Shown: in pieces, positions 16,065 to 27,711 of the stretch
How positions within the stretch are numbered: the first letter of the stretch is position 1
Layout: every line of letters starts with the position of its first letter
Source of the DNA: JBBROS01 sp965260995
Lineage (GTDB): Bacteria > Pseudomonadota > Alphaproteobacteria > Acetobacterales > Acetobacteraceae
Assembly: GCA_965260995.1 (NCBI GenBank)
Contig: CBDHCD010000003.1
Coordinates: 930,001 to 994,000 of the forward strand
Reading direction: 5' to 3'
DNA length: 64,000 nucleotides
Made by a program: the position numbers and the translations under genes
Notes under the pieces: model-generated
The model's database searches: none
What the model saw: the letters and a program-made list of their open reading frames with translations, nothing else
Told to the model about the DNA's origin: nothing

Positions 16065-17414
16065 TCATCCCCGAAGCCGCAGCACGCTGAACCCGCACGC
16101 CGCCACCGCCAGCCCCGCCCCGATCAGCAGGTCGACCGCTTCCGGCCCGCCCGGCGCCAGCCGGAACACCAGCGCCGCCGTCGTCGCCCCGGCCGCCAAT
16201 CCGGTCAGCCGCGCCGTCGCCAGCATTCCGCCCGCCGCCCCGGCTCGCGTCCGCGGCGCCGCGGACAGCATCACCCGGTTGTTTGGCGCCTGGAACAACC
16301 CGAACCCCAGGCCGCACAGCCCGATCCGCCACGCGATCCCCGCGCCCGAGGCCTCCACCGGCAACCCCGCCAACAGGGCCAGGCCCACCGCGAGCAACGC
16401 CATCCCGGCCCCGCCCAGCACGGCCGGCGGCACCCGGTCCGACAGGATGCCCGCCAGCGGCGCGACCAGCCCGACCGCCACCGGCCACGGCGTCATCAGC
16501 AGGCCTGTCTCTACCTGGCTGCGGTGCAGCACGGTTTCGAAGTAGAACGGCAACGCCAGGAAGGCGAGCATGTAGGCCGAGAACGCGCACACCGACGCCA
16601 TGACGGACAACGCGAACACCGGGATCTTGAGCAGGTCGAGCGGGATCAGCGGCAGGGCCGTCCCGGCCTCGCGGCGCACCAGCACCCAACCGGCCGCGAA
16701 CGCCCCCGCGATCTCGACGCCCGCGACGATGCCTCGTCCCTCACCGTGGCTGAACGTGTCCGCGCCGATGAAGAACAGGCCGAACATCAGCGCGTTCAAC
16801 CCGGCGCTCAACCAATCGAACCGCCGCCCGGAGCGGTCGGAGTGCGGCAGCGCCCGCACCGCCAGCCAAACGTTGACGATGCCGATCGGCACGTTGATTG
16901 CGAACAGCCACTCCCACGTGGCGACCGCCAGGATGGCGGAGGCGACGCTCGGCCCCAGCGCCGCCGCCGCCGACACGACCAAGCCGTTCAGCCCCACGCC
17001 CCGGCCCAGCGAGGCATTTGGGTAGGTGAACCGCACCAGGGCTCCGTTGACGCTGAGCACCCCCGCCGCGCCGAAACCCTGGATGACGCGCGAGATCACC
17101 AGCGCCGACAGGCTGTGCGACAGGGCACATGCCAGCGACCCGGCGGTGAAGACCGACAAGCCCACCTGATACACCCGCCGGTAGCCGACCCGCTCACCCA
17201 GGGAGGCCAGCGGCAACAAGGCGACCACGATCGCCAACTGGTAGGCGTTGACGATCCACACCGCTTCCGCCGGCGTCGCGCGTAGCTCGCGGGCGATGGT
17301 CGGCAACGCGATGTTGGCCACCGCAGAGTCGAGCACCGACATCGTGATGCCGATGGCGATGGCCAGCATCGACCAGTAGCGTTGCGGCGTCGGCAAGCCG
17401 TCCGGGTGGACCAC
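16065..17414 (-). CDS. MFS transporter, DHA2/EmrB-like drug exporter type
   Basis: 449-residue inner-membrane antiporter with 12-14 hydrophobic helices. It carries the DHA2-type helix-1 motif SVLDSAVANIALPTI with the membrane Asp, WIVNAYQLAIVVALLPLASLGERVGYRRVY (motif A region) and GFGAAGVLSVNGALVRF (motif C-like region). The family exports hydrophobic drugs, dyes or metabolites with proton exchange; the substrate is unknown. No HlyD-type EmrA partner is adjacent. An IS5-family element sits 36 bp before its start codon, so its native promoter may have been displaced. Confidence 0.88.
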   Translation of the reverse strand: MVHPDGLPTPQRYWSMLAIAIGITMSVLDSAVANIALPTIARELRATPAEAVWIVNAYQLAIVVALLPLASLGERVGYRRVYQVGLSVFTAGSLACALSHSLSALVISRVIQGFGAAGVLSVNGALVRFTYPNASLGRGVGLNGLVVSAAAALGPSVASAILAVATWEWLFAINVPIGIVNVWLAVRALPHSDRSGRRFDWLSAGLNALMFGLFFIGADTFSHGEGRGIVAGVEIAGAFAAGWVLVRREAGTALPLIPLDLLKIPVFALSVMASVCAFSAYMLAFLALPFYFETVLHRSQVETGLLMTPWPVAVGLVAPLAGILSDRVPPAVLGGAGMALLAVGLALLAGLPVEASGAGIAWRIGLCGLGFGLFQAPNNRVMLSAAPRTRAGAAGGMLATARLTGLAAGATTAALVFRLAPGGPEAVDLLIGAGLAVAACGFSVLRLRG

Positions 17415-17449
17415 CGCCCGGCCTCCCGCGCCCGCTCCGATGGTGCTAA

Positions 17450-18315
17450 GAGGCGGTTTTCAGAACTCGCGAACGAGGCGTCCTGCAACCAGGAGTATGC
17501 ATGCCGTCTGGAGCAGGGTCTGGACGATGAAGCCGAGGCGGTCGTAGCGCAGGGCGAGGCGCTTGTTCTCCAGCAGCCAGGCGTTGCTGCGTTCGACGGG
17601 CCATCGGCGCTTGCCCAATCCTGATCCGTGCGGCCGGCCGCGCTTGTGGATGTGCGGCTCGGCCCCGAAGCGGCGGCACAGTGCGCGGTTGGCCTCGGCG
17701 TCGTATCCCTTGTCGGCGAACACGGTTCGGATGCGGGCCATGACGGCGAAGGCAGCGAGGAACAGACGCTCGAAGACGAGGGTATCATTGACGTTCGCCG
17801 CCGTGGCCGTGCACGCGACGGGGACGCCATCGCCAGCAACCGCGACGTGGTACTTGGTCCCCCGCTTGGCCCTGTCCGTTGGGTTGGGACCGGTCAGGTC
17901 GCCGCCGCGCTTGGCGCGCACCGAGCAGCTATCCAGGATGAGCGTGGGATCGCCACGCAGCATGGCGACCAGCAGGGCATGCACCTGCGCCAGCACGCCA
18001 TCACGCGCCCAATGCTCGATCCGGCGGCGCAGCGTCGAGCCACTCGCCTTGTCCTCGGTTGCACGCAGGCTGCGCCACGGGGTGCCCTCGCGCAGGAACC
18101 GGCGCAGGGTGGCAAGCACACGCACGGTCTCGGCGGGCGGATGCCCCGGCCCAGGCTCGCGCCGCCCCTCGCAGCACTCGATCACCGTCGCGATCAGGTC
18201 CAATATCCTAGCGTCCAAAGCCGCCCCCTGTGTCTGAACCAGCAGACATGGGCATCGGCACTGAAAACCGTGTGGTCAGATCAACTCAACCCACGGTGGT
18301 TGTGGAAACCGCCTC
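17450..18315 (-). mobile_element. IS5-family insertion sequence (IS1031-like)
   Basis: An 866-bp element with inverted ends GAGGCGGTTTTCA (17450-17462) and, from the other end at 18315 on the opposite strand, GAGGCGGTTTCCA. The trinucleotide TAA occurs directly outside both ends (17447-17449 and 18316-18318), matching the TNA duplication of the IS1031 group. One transposase gene on the minus strand nearly fills it. It lies between the MFS gene and a GNAT gene and does not interrupt a recognisable reading frame. Confidence 0.9.
17460..18218 (-). CDS. IS5-family transposase
   Basis: 252-residue DDE transposase in a single uninterrupted frame. Catalytic triad positions are D96 in ILDSCSVRAKRGG, D169 in FADKGYD and E209 in PVERSNAWLLENKRL, the last with the family's E-helix pattern. 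The N-terminal part (RRFLREGTPWRSL, STLRRRIEHWARDG) is the DUF4096-like DNA-binding region. The gene stops 11 bp from the element end, inside or next to the inverted repeat, as is common in this compact group. It is intact and probably functional. Confidence 0.93.
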   Translation of the reverse strand: MDARILDLIATVIECCEGRREPGPGHPPAETVRVLATLRRFLREGTPWRSLRATEDKASGSTLRRRIEHWARDGVLAQVHALLVAMLRGDPTLILDSCSVRAKRGGDLTGPNPTDRAKRGTKYHVAVAGDGVPVACTATAANVNDTLVFERLFLAAFAVMARIRTVFADKGYDAEANRALCRRFGAEPHIHKRGRPHGSGLGKRRWPVERSNAWLLENKRLALRYDRLGFIVQTLLQTACILLVAGRLVREF

Positions 18316-18401
18316 TAAGAAACGAGATGGGTCACACCCGCTCAGTCCTCGACGAATCGGGCGTGAGCACCCTGGGCTTGGCCATCAACTCTGCCCGGCT
18401 A

Positions 18402-18962
18402 TCAATTCTGCCCGACCGGCACCCCGGGCGCGGCCGGGTTCGTCCGCAGCCGGGCCATCGTGTGGGCGTCGACGTAGCGGCCGTCCCGGAATGCGTAGCC
18501 CTGGTGCGTGCCCTCGATGACGAAGCCGAACCGTCGATACAGCGCCAGCGCCGGCGCGTTGTCGGTCCAGACGGTCAGCTCGATCCGGCGCAAGCCCAGC
18601 CAGTTCTCCGCCGCGTCCAGCATGGCGGCCAGCAACGCGCCGCCGATGCCCTGTCCGGTCCAGGCGTCGTTCACGCCCATGCCGATCTGCCCGGCGTGCC
18701 CCCGCCGCCCGGCCATGCGTTCTAGCCCGGCCTGGCCGACGATCTGGCCTTCGGCGACGGCGACGAGGCTCAAGGAGTCTGGTCCGGCGGTCTCCATCCG
18801 GCGCCGAACCTGATCGGGGGTGTGGAACGGCAACCTCAACGTCCCCCAGCGGTAACCCGGCAGGTTGATCAGCTCGGCCACCGCGTCGACATCCTGGGGC
18901 AGCAATGCCCGGATCGTGAGATGGGATGGCCTGGGTGGGGAACTGGCGTCGCTTCGGACCAT
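18402..18962 (-). CDS. GNAT-family N-acetyltransferase
   Basis: 186 residues if started at the ATG at 18962 (MVRSDASSPPRPSHLTIRAL); an earlier in-frame ATG would add a low-complexity Arg/Pro-rich stretch unlike the family. The GNAT fold is clear: LTIRALLPQDVDAVAEL first strand-helix, the acetyl-CoA loop region GVNDAWTGQGIGGALLAAMLD (Q/RxxGxG/A), and the LTVWTDNAPALALYRRFGFVIEGTHQGYAFRDGRYVD end resembling RimJ/RimL and PhnO-like enzymes. The substrate is unknown. Confidence 0.85.
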   Translation of the reverse strand: MVRSDASSPPRPSHLTIRALLPQDVDAVAELINLPGYRWGTLRLPFHTPDQVRRRMETAGPDSLSLVAVAEGQIVGQAGLERMAGRRGHAGQIGMGVNDAWTGQGIGGALLAAMLDAAENWLGLRRIELTVWTDNAPALALYRRFGFVIEGTHQGYAFRDGRYVDAHTMARLRTNPAAPGVPVGQN

Positions 18963-19176
18963 GGATGCTCTCCTCGTTGGCCGCAACGGGAGACTGCCAC
19001 GCTGGCCGGCCCCGGACCGTTGCCGGCGGGGCCTTGGGGAATGCGAGTCCGACGCTACCGCGCGCACGCCCCAGGCCCGCCGGAGCGGGCCATGGAACGG
19101 GTGGGGCTGCGAACGGGACCGCGGCTCATGCGCGAAGGATCGAACGAGACCGGGGCGAAGTAAAGCGGCAACTTCG

Positions 19177-19860
19177 CTACGCGATCTCTTGGATCAGCTT
19201 GCGCCGCACCGCCTGCCCGAAGCTGTCGAAATTCTCCGCCACCACCACGAAGTGCCCTGGCCCGCCCACCACCGCGTTGGTGTAGTACGGCACCAGCCCC
19301 GCCAACGACGGCAGGCCGTAGCGCGGCCGGTCATTCAGGATCGGAAGCCCGTTGATCACCACGCCCGCATCCACCAGCCGGTCGCGTTCCGGCTCCGCCG
19401 GCGGCCCGTTGTTGTTCTCGCCGTCGCCCGACACGTCGATCACCTGCCGCGTCCCCTCGAACGGGCTCGCGTCCAGCACCTGGCCGCTGAACCGCAGCGC
19501 GCCCGACAGGCTGGTCCAGGTGATGCTGCGCCAGGGCTTGGCCGCCAGCGCCGCCGCCCAGCCGGCAGCGTCCGCCGCCGAACCGATGCGCGTCCACGGC
19601 AGCAACAGGTACTGCTGGTCGTAGCCGGCCCATTCGACGTAAGCGACGGCGACCGCCCCCACCGCGCCACCCTGGATCGCCGCCAGCACGCGCGGGTCGG
19701 TCATCGCGGCCCGGTAGCCCTCGCGTTGCAGGATCGCGTCGCTTTCCACGATGGACCGGCTGATGTCGACCGCGAGCACGAGCAACAGGTCCACCGCCGG
19801 CTTCGCCTGCGCCGGCAGCACCGATGCTGCCGACGACGCGAGGAACGTTCTGCGCCTCAT
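19177..19860 (-). CDS. DUF1194 (von Willebrand A-like) exported protein
   Basis: 227 residues from the ATG at 19860, giving a Tat-like signal peptide (MRRRTFLASSAASVLPAQA). The mature part is a VWA-like domain of the DUF1194 family: LVLAVDISRSI carries a MIDAS DxSxS motif near residue 32, followed by the REGYRAAMTDPRVLAAI helix, TRQVIDVSGDGENN, and a terminal segment GHFVVVAENFDSFGQAVRRKLIQEIA typical of the family. Such proteins are exported and probably bind a divalent ion; the function is not established. It follows the threonine ammonia-lyase gene on the same strand by 37 bp. Confidence 0.85.
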   Translation of the reverse strand: MRRRTFLASSAASVLPAQAKPAVDLLLVLAVDISRSIVESDAILQREGYRAAMTDPRVLAAIQGGAVGAVAVAYVEWAGYDQQYLLLPWTRIGSAADAAGWAAALAAKPWRSITWTSLSGALRFSGQVLDASPFEGTRQVIDVSGDGENNNGPPAEPERDRLVDAGVVINGLPILNDRPRYGLPSLAGLVPYYTNAVVGGPGHFVVVAENFDSFGQAVRRKLIQEIA

Positions 19861-19897
19861 CGTCCCAGCGGAGCGCACTCCGCCAGGCGAATGCAAG

Positions 19898-21094
19898 CTA
19901 AACCCGACGCACGACGTAACTCTCCTCCAGCGCCGCGGCGATGGCGTCGGCGTGCGCCGGGTCCCGCGCCTCGATCATCAGCTCAAGCTCGGCCGCCTGC
20001 ACGCTCGGCGCGTCGAACAGCCGCTGATGGATGACTTCGATGATGTTGCCGCCCGACGCGCCGATGCGGCCGGCGATGTCGGCCAGCACGCCGGGACGGT
20101 CCGGTATGGCCATCAGCAGCCGCAGCAACCGCCCGTCGCGCAGCAACCCGCGCAACAGCACGTTGGCCAAGATGCGCCCGTCGATGTTGCCGCCGCAGAC
20201 CGGCACGCCCACCCGCTTGCCGGCGAACCGCTCCGGGTAGGCCAGCAGGGCGGCGACGCCGATCGCCCCCGCGCCTTCGGCCACCTGCTTCGCGCCTTCC
20301 GCCAGCAAAGCGATGGCGTCCTCGACGGTGCGCTCCGGCACCACCAGCACCTCCCGCACGTGTCGGCGGATCACCGGCAGGCAGAGCGTGCCAATGTGAT
20401 GGACGGCGATGCCCTCGGCGATGGTCGCACCACCCGTCTCGACCGAGATCCCGGCCAATGTCTGATGCAGGGAGGCGTATGCCGCGACTTCGACGCCGAT
20501 CACCTCGATCCCGGGCCGCGCCGCCGCCGCCGCGACGGCGCAGCCCGCGATCATGCCGCCGCCGCCGACGGGCACCAGCAGCGCGTCGAGGTCGGGCGCG
20601 TCCGCCAGCATCTCCAGCGCCAGCGTTCCCTGGCCGGCCATGACGCCGAGGTCGTCGTAAGGATGGACGAACACCAACCCCTGCTCGGCTGCCAGCGCGT
20701 GGGCGTGGGTGGCGGCTTCGGCCAGCGTGTCGCCGTGCAGCACGACGCTCGCTCCCCAGGACTGCGTCCGCGTCACCTTGGTCGATGGCGTGAACCGCGG
20801 CATCACGATGGTGCTTTCGATCCCGAGCAGGCTCGCGTGCCGCGCCACCGCTTGGGCGTGGTTGCCCGCCGACATCGCCACCACCCCGGCCCGGCGCTCC
20901 GCGCCCGACATCATCGCCAGCCGGTTGGCGGCCCCCCGTTCCTTGAAGGACCCGATCGCCTGCAGGTTCTCGAGCTTGAGGCTGACCTCCGCCCCCGTCG
21001 CCCGGCTCACGGCGTGGGACGGCAGCGTCGGCGTGCGCAGCACCCGCCCGGCGATGCGCCCGGCGGCCGCCTCGACGTCCTCGATCCCGATCAT
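19898..21094 (-). CDS. ilvA: threonine ammonia-lyase (biodegradative-type, with ACT domain)
   Basis: PLP-dependent deamination of threonine to 2-oxobutyrate, feeding isoleucine synthesis or catabolism. 398 residues: a fold-II PLP domain (1-320) with Schiff-base lysine K51 in GSFKERGA, the SAGNHAQ cofactor motif and VPVGGGGMI phosphate-binding glycine loop, then a single C-terminal ACT domain (about 325-398, starting RLLRLLMAIPDRPGVLADIAG). This architecture suits the shorter ilvA/tdcB-like enzymes with amino-acid regulation through the ACT domain. The choice between ilvA and tdcB is uncertain. Confidence 0.92.
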   Translation of the reverse strand: MIGIEDVEAAAGRIAGRVLRTPTLPSHAVSRATGAEVSLKLENLQAIGSFKERGAANRLAMMSGAERRAGVVAMSAGNHAQAVARHASLLGIESTIVMPRFTPSTKVTRTQSWGASVVLHGDTLAEAATHAHALAAEQGLVFVHPYDDLGVMAGQGTLALEMLADAPDLDALLVPVGGGGMIAGCAVAAAAARPGIEVIGVEVAAYASLHQTLAGISVETGGATIAEGIAVHHIGTLCLPVIRRHVREVLVVPERTVEDAIALLAEGAKQVAEGAGAIGVAALLAYPERFAGKRVGVPVCGGNIDGRILANVLLRGLLRDGRLLRLLMAIPDRPGVLADIAGRIGASGGNIIEVIHQRLFDAPSVQAAELELMIEARDPAHADAIAAALEESYVVRRV

Positions 21095-21109
21095 CGAGGC
21101 ATTAGCGAG

Positions 21110-21583
21110 CTACCCGAACTTGACCTCCAGGATCTCGTAGGTGCGATCACCGCCAGGCGCCGGCACCGAGATGGTATCGCCCACCGTCTTGCCGATCAGC
21201 GACTTGGCCAGCGGTGACGAGATGCTGAGCCGCGCCAGCTTGATGTCCGCTTCATGCACGCCGACGATCTGATAGGTCGCTTCCTTGTCCGTCTCTTCGT
21301 CCACCAGCCGGACGTGCGCACCGAACTTGACGTGCTCGCCGGACAGCGATGCCGGGTCAATCACCTCCGCCCCCGAGACGATCTCCTCCAGCTCGATTAC
21401 CCGGCCTTCAATGAACGATTGCCGCTCGCGCGCCGCGTGGTACTCCGCATTCTCGCTCAGGTCGCCGTGGCTGCGCGCTTCCGCGATCGCGCGAATGATG
21501 GAGGGGCGCTCCACCGATTTCAGGTGACGCAACTCCTCCTCGAGCCGCTGCAGGCCCGGGGCGGTCATGGGAAACTTCTGCAA
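21110..21583 (-). CDS. greA: transcription elongation factor GreA
   Basis: Stimulates transcript cleavage by backtracked RNA polymerase. A TTG start at 21583 gives exactly 157 residues (MQKFPMTAPGLQRLEEELRHLK...), the standard GreA size, with AGGGG about 8 nt upstream. A longer frame from an ATG at 21700 would run into carB and lacks family similarity. The N-terminal coiled coil carries the tip sequence GDLSENAEYHAARERQSFIEGRV with acidic D and E residues required for cleavage. The FKBP-like C-terminal domain has SPLAKSLIGKTVGDTISVPAPGG. It is 73 bp downstream of carB, as in many alphaproteobacteria. Confidence 0.96.
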   Translation of the reverse strand: MQKFPMTAPGLQRLEEELRHLKSVERPSIIRAIAEARSHGDLSENAEYHAARERQSFIEGRVIELEEIVSGAEVIDPASLSGEHVKFGAHVRLVDEETDKEATYQIVGVHEADIKLARLSISSPLAKSLIGKTVGDTISVPAPGGDRTYEILEVKFG

Positions 21584-21656
21584 GGCGGATGCCCCTAGAA
21601 AGTGGATCAAGCACGCGTCCGCGCCGCGCCAAGGCAGGGCCTGGGAGCCGCGTCGG

Positions 21657-24902
<3,246 letters not shown>

Positions 24903-25402
24903 GGAAACTTATGATCCTATACGGCTAAGAAGAAAAGCGAGTACTCGAACTGTCTTGCCGTCTATCTAATCAAAATAAATTATTGTCCTATGCAACGCTC
25001 TTAATAACAAGATGAAAATTCCATCTAAAATCAAAAATAACAAAGCCGATAGCATAGCTGCAAAGATTGACATTATAACACTTTCATACCATAAATCTCC
25101 ACCTAAGTACTTCCGAACTTCTTGGTAACGATCTAGCCAGCCAACCATCGGAATACACGTTGCGAGTAGTGATATTGTCAAAGGGAGTGCGTCTACTGGC
25201 AATATACGTAAAATAAAGATTGAGCTTACCATAGTAAAAACTACAAAAAACCAGCCAAACACGTAACCCTTTATGTTACGGTTGCCAATTCCAGGAGCAA
25301 AGATCGGATTTCCAGTTATCAAGCGTTTGCCTATGCTCCATAATGCACCAACAATTGCAATAATTATAGCCGTGTATATACCATCTCTAGTCGGTAGTGA
25401 CG

Positions 25403-26602
25403 CTCACCATCTATCAGTTGCTGGAACACTCCAAAGTTGTGGGATGGGCTGAAGGGTTTGGAGCAGGTTTGCGATGCGCCGTAGGCCGCGCGTGAACCAC
25501 GACGTCATGCTGCGCAGGACGTTCTTCGGCTGTTGTTCCGGGCGTCTGCGTTCGGCAGGCGTGGCATGATGGACCGCATCCCATTGTCCTGTGGACACGG
25601 CAAGATAGAGCGCCAGCGCCATGACCAGGATCAGCCGGGCCAGCCGGTCCGGGTAGCGGATCTGGCTGTCTTCCAGGCCGAAGCCACGGGTCTTGAAGTC
25701 GGAGAACATCGGCTCGATGCCCCAGCGCCGGGCGTAGTCGAGCGTGGTGAGGTAGCCCGGGGCCTCGGACATGGCGACGATCCAGGGCTCCTCATGGCCG
25801 GGGTCCTGGATGAAGCCGACGTTGGTGCGCACCCGGCGCGCGGTCAATTCCACTTCCGTCAGATAGGGCGTGTCCCGGGCCAGGCGCTCGACCGGCCCTG
25901 CGTCGGCACCGTCGATCCATAGATGCAGGTTGCCCTTCAGCCGCAGCCGGTAGTCCCAGCCCAGCACCTGGCAGTGGCCGATCAGCGCGGGCGTGCCGTA
26001 GAACCGGTCGCCCAGCAACCGCACACGAGCCTCTTCAGGCAACCAAGCCACTACGGTGTCGAGCAAGCCTTTCTGCACGCCAAAGCCAATGGCACCCTCG
26101 GTCTCCTCCACCCGCCAAGCCAGCGGCAAGGCGCGCTCACCCCAGCGCAGGGCCAGCATGAGGATCTGATGCCGCTCGGACGCCCGGCTCTGATCCAAGA
26201 TCAGGTCCACCCGCTCGCCTGGCCCCGCTTCGGCCTGCGCCCGCGCCAACACCTCGCGTGCGAACGCCAGCATCACCGCATCGCACTCGATCAGCGGGTT
26301 CGCCAGCACGCGCACGATCCACTGGTAGCGCATGTCGATCCGGTCCGGCTGACGCGGCAGGGCGGCCGCCAGCGACATCAGGTTGGCGCTGCGCTCGCTC
26401 AGCATGGTCGCAACCAGAAGCGCCAAGTTCTCCCGCTGCGTCTTGCGCTGCCAGGGCAGCCGCTCATGCAGCACCACGCTGATGCTCCCGGCCACATGCT
26501 CGATCCCGCCCATCCAAACACCCAATCCGTCTAGGATTGGGCCTTCATCACACCACAGGTCGGACCGTCAACCACTCGGGGCCGAAACTGATAGGTGGTG
26601 AG
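25403..26602 (-). mobile_element. IS4-family insertion sequence nested in the IS427-like element
   Basis: A 1,200-bp element with inverted ends CTCACCATCTATCAGTTGCT at 25403 and, from 26602 on the other strand, CTCACCACCTATCAGTTTCG (18 of 22 terminal bases match). The 10-bp sequence GGTAGTGACG flanks it exactly on both sides (25393-25402 and 26603-26612), a typical IS4-family duplication. The target is the terminal inverted repeat of the surrounding IS5-family element, so this insertion is the younger of the two. Confidence 0.93.
25404..26525 (-). CDS. IS4-family transposase
   Basis: 373-residue DDE transposase, complete. Likely catalytic residues are D111 in LILDQSRASER, D173 in LGDRFYG and E271 in the YREK signature Y264-R267-E271-K278 (YARRWGIEPMFSDFKTRGF). 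The N-terminal part is a helical DNA-binding region (LALLVATMLSERSANLMSLA). The stop codon lies next to the left inverted repeat, and about 75 bp separate the start from the right end. Nothing indicates inactivation. Confidence 0.93.
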   Translation of the reverse strand: MGVWMGGIEHVAGSISVVLHERLPWQRKTQRENLALLVATMLSERSANLMSLAAALPRQPDRIDMRYQWIVRVLANPLIECDAVMLAFAREVLARAQAEAGPGERVDLILDQSRASERHQILMLALRWGERALPLAWRVEETEGAIGFGVQKGLLDTVVAWLPEEARVRLLGDRFYGTPALIGHCQVLGWDYRLRLKGNLHLWIDGADAGPVERLARDTPYLTEVELTARRVRTNVGFIQDPGHEEPWIVAMSEAPGYLTTLDYARRWGIEPMFSDFKTRGFGLEDSQIRYPDRLARLILVMALALYLAVSTGQWDAVHHATPAERRRPEQQPKNVLRSMTSWFTRGLRRIANLLQTLQPIPQLWSVPATDRW

Positions 26603-26615
26603 GGTAGTGACGATT

Positions 26616-27391
26616 TCACCGAAGCAGGACGACTATGGCGGCGAGTTGGACGAAGCCTCTGTAGTTGGGCAGGAGCTTGTCGTAGCGGGTGGCCACGCGC
26701 CTGAACTGCTTCAGCTTGTTGAAGAACCGCTCGGCGAGGTTGCGCTCCCGGTAGAGCGCCTTGTCATGGTCGCGTGGCGTTTTGCGGTTGGACCGGGGCG
26801 GGATGACAGCCTCGGCTCCCATGTCGCCTATGGCATCCCGCAGGTGGTCAGCGTCGTATCCCTTGTCGGCGATCACGGCACCGGGCTTGAGGCCGTCCAG
26901 CAGTTCGTGGCCGCGCGTGACGTCATGGCGCTGCCCCGGCCCGAACAGCAGGCGCACCGGGTTGCCCAGCGCGTCGGTGGCGGCGTGTACCTTGGTGCTC
27001 AGGCCGCCGCGAGAGCGGCCCAGCCCCTGGGCATCAGGCCCCCCTTGGACCGGCGGGCCCCGGCCGCGTGCTGGTGGGCGCGCACGACCGTGCTGTCGAT
27101 CATCAGCCATTCCAGGTCGCTGTCCGCCGCAAGCACGGCCAGGAAGCCGCCCAAGACGTCGCGTTCGACCCAGCGATAGAAGCGGCGCTTCACGGCCTGG
27201 TAATCACCATACCGCTCGGGCAGGTCGCGCCAGCGCGCGCCAGAGCGCGCCATCCACAGCAGCGCATCCACGAACCGGCGGTTGTCGCAACGCGGCCCAC
27301 GCTGGCCCTCGCGCCCGCCCGGAACCAGGTCCCGCAAGCGCTCCCACTGGTCGTCGCGCAACGCATCCACCTCAACGCCCGCCATCGCCAA
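26616..27391 (-). CDS. IS5-family transposase made by -1 frameshift (orfA-orfB)
   Basis: Two overlapping minus-strand frames: orfA (27391-26999, MAMAGVEVDALRDDQWERLR...) with the first catalytic Asp in LEWLMIDSTVVRAHQHAAG, and orfB (ending 26616) with ADKGYD and LAERFFNKLKQFRRVATRYDKL. They overlap at a slippery A-AGG-GGG-G run (bases 27039-27046, minus strand). A -1 shift there yields the canonical junction RRSKGGPDAQGLGRSRGGL, found as one chain in relatives. Programmed frameshifting is usual in the IS427 group, so this is not a decayed gene. Confidence 0.88.
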
Positions 27392-27711
27392 ACCTCGAAA
27401 TCAGCCTTGAACCACACCCAGCGCCGAACCGGAACCCAGCCGAGCTGAAATCGTCACTACGGCCTAATATTATCAAAACTATTAGGTAGTAGATAGGAAA
27501 ACACAAATCTAGCCTTTTCTTCCAAAAATTTAGTTAAGAATTAAATTATTGTTTCACGATATCAAAAAATTTGGCTGAGATCACATATACAGTATTTGCA
27601 GACTGCAATTATTTTTATATTTATTCATAACATGAAATCCTTTGCCGATTACTTAGAACGTCTGTGCTGGCTTTTTTTATTTGGTAATATTGTTTTGAAG
27701 AGCGATATAGA

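Larger units (their letters stand above)
25390..27463 (-). mobile_element. IS5-family (IS427-like) element interrupted by an IS4-family element
   Basis: The right end reads, on the minus strand from 27463, GGCCGTAGTGACGATTTCAG. The left end begins GTCGGTAGTGACG at 25390-25402 and resumes ATTTCACC at 26613 after the inserted IS4 element and its duplication. CTA flanks both sides (25387-25389, 27464-27466), matching the TA-centred duplication of the group. Without the insert and the extra target copy the element is about 864 bp. Its two-frame transposase is intact; only the left terminal repeat is disrupted, which should prevent transposition. Confidence 0.85.
24966..27525 (-). pseudogene. small membrane protein gene split by nested insertion sequences
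   Basis: Removing the composite IS (25390-27463) and one copy of its CTA duplication joins 27525-27467 to 25389-24966 in one open minus-strand frame of about 163 codons. The 5' part encodes a peptide beginning, if TTG at 27525 is the start, MEEKARFVFSYLLPNSFDNI. The 3' part begins RDGIYTAIIIAIVGALWSIG and continues through about four hydrophobic helices to ALHRTIIYFD. The remaining 3' fragment could start at a TTG at 25322 (118 residues) but would lack the first helix. No family was recognised. Codon use is AT-rich, unlike the neighbours. Confidence 0.7.

Noticed and set aside
26616..27391. Frameshifted, dead IS5-family transposase
   Set aside because: The two frames overlap at a typical A/G slippery run, and a -1 shift gives the conserved junction, so this is programmed frameshifting rather than decay.
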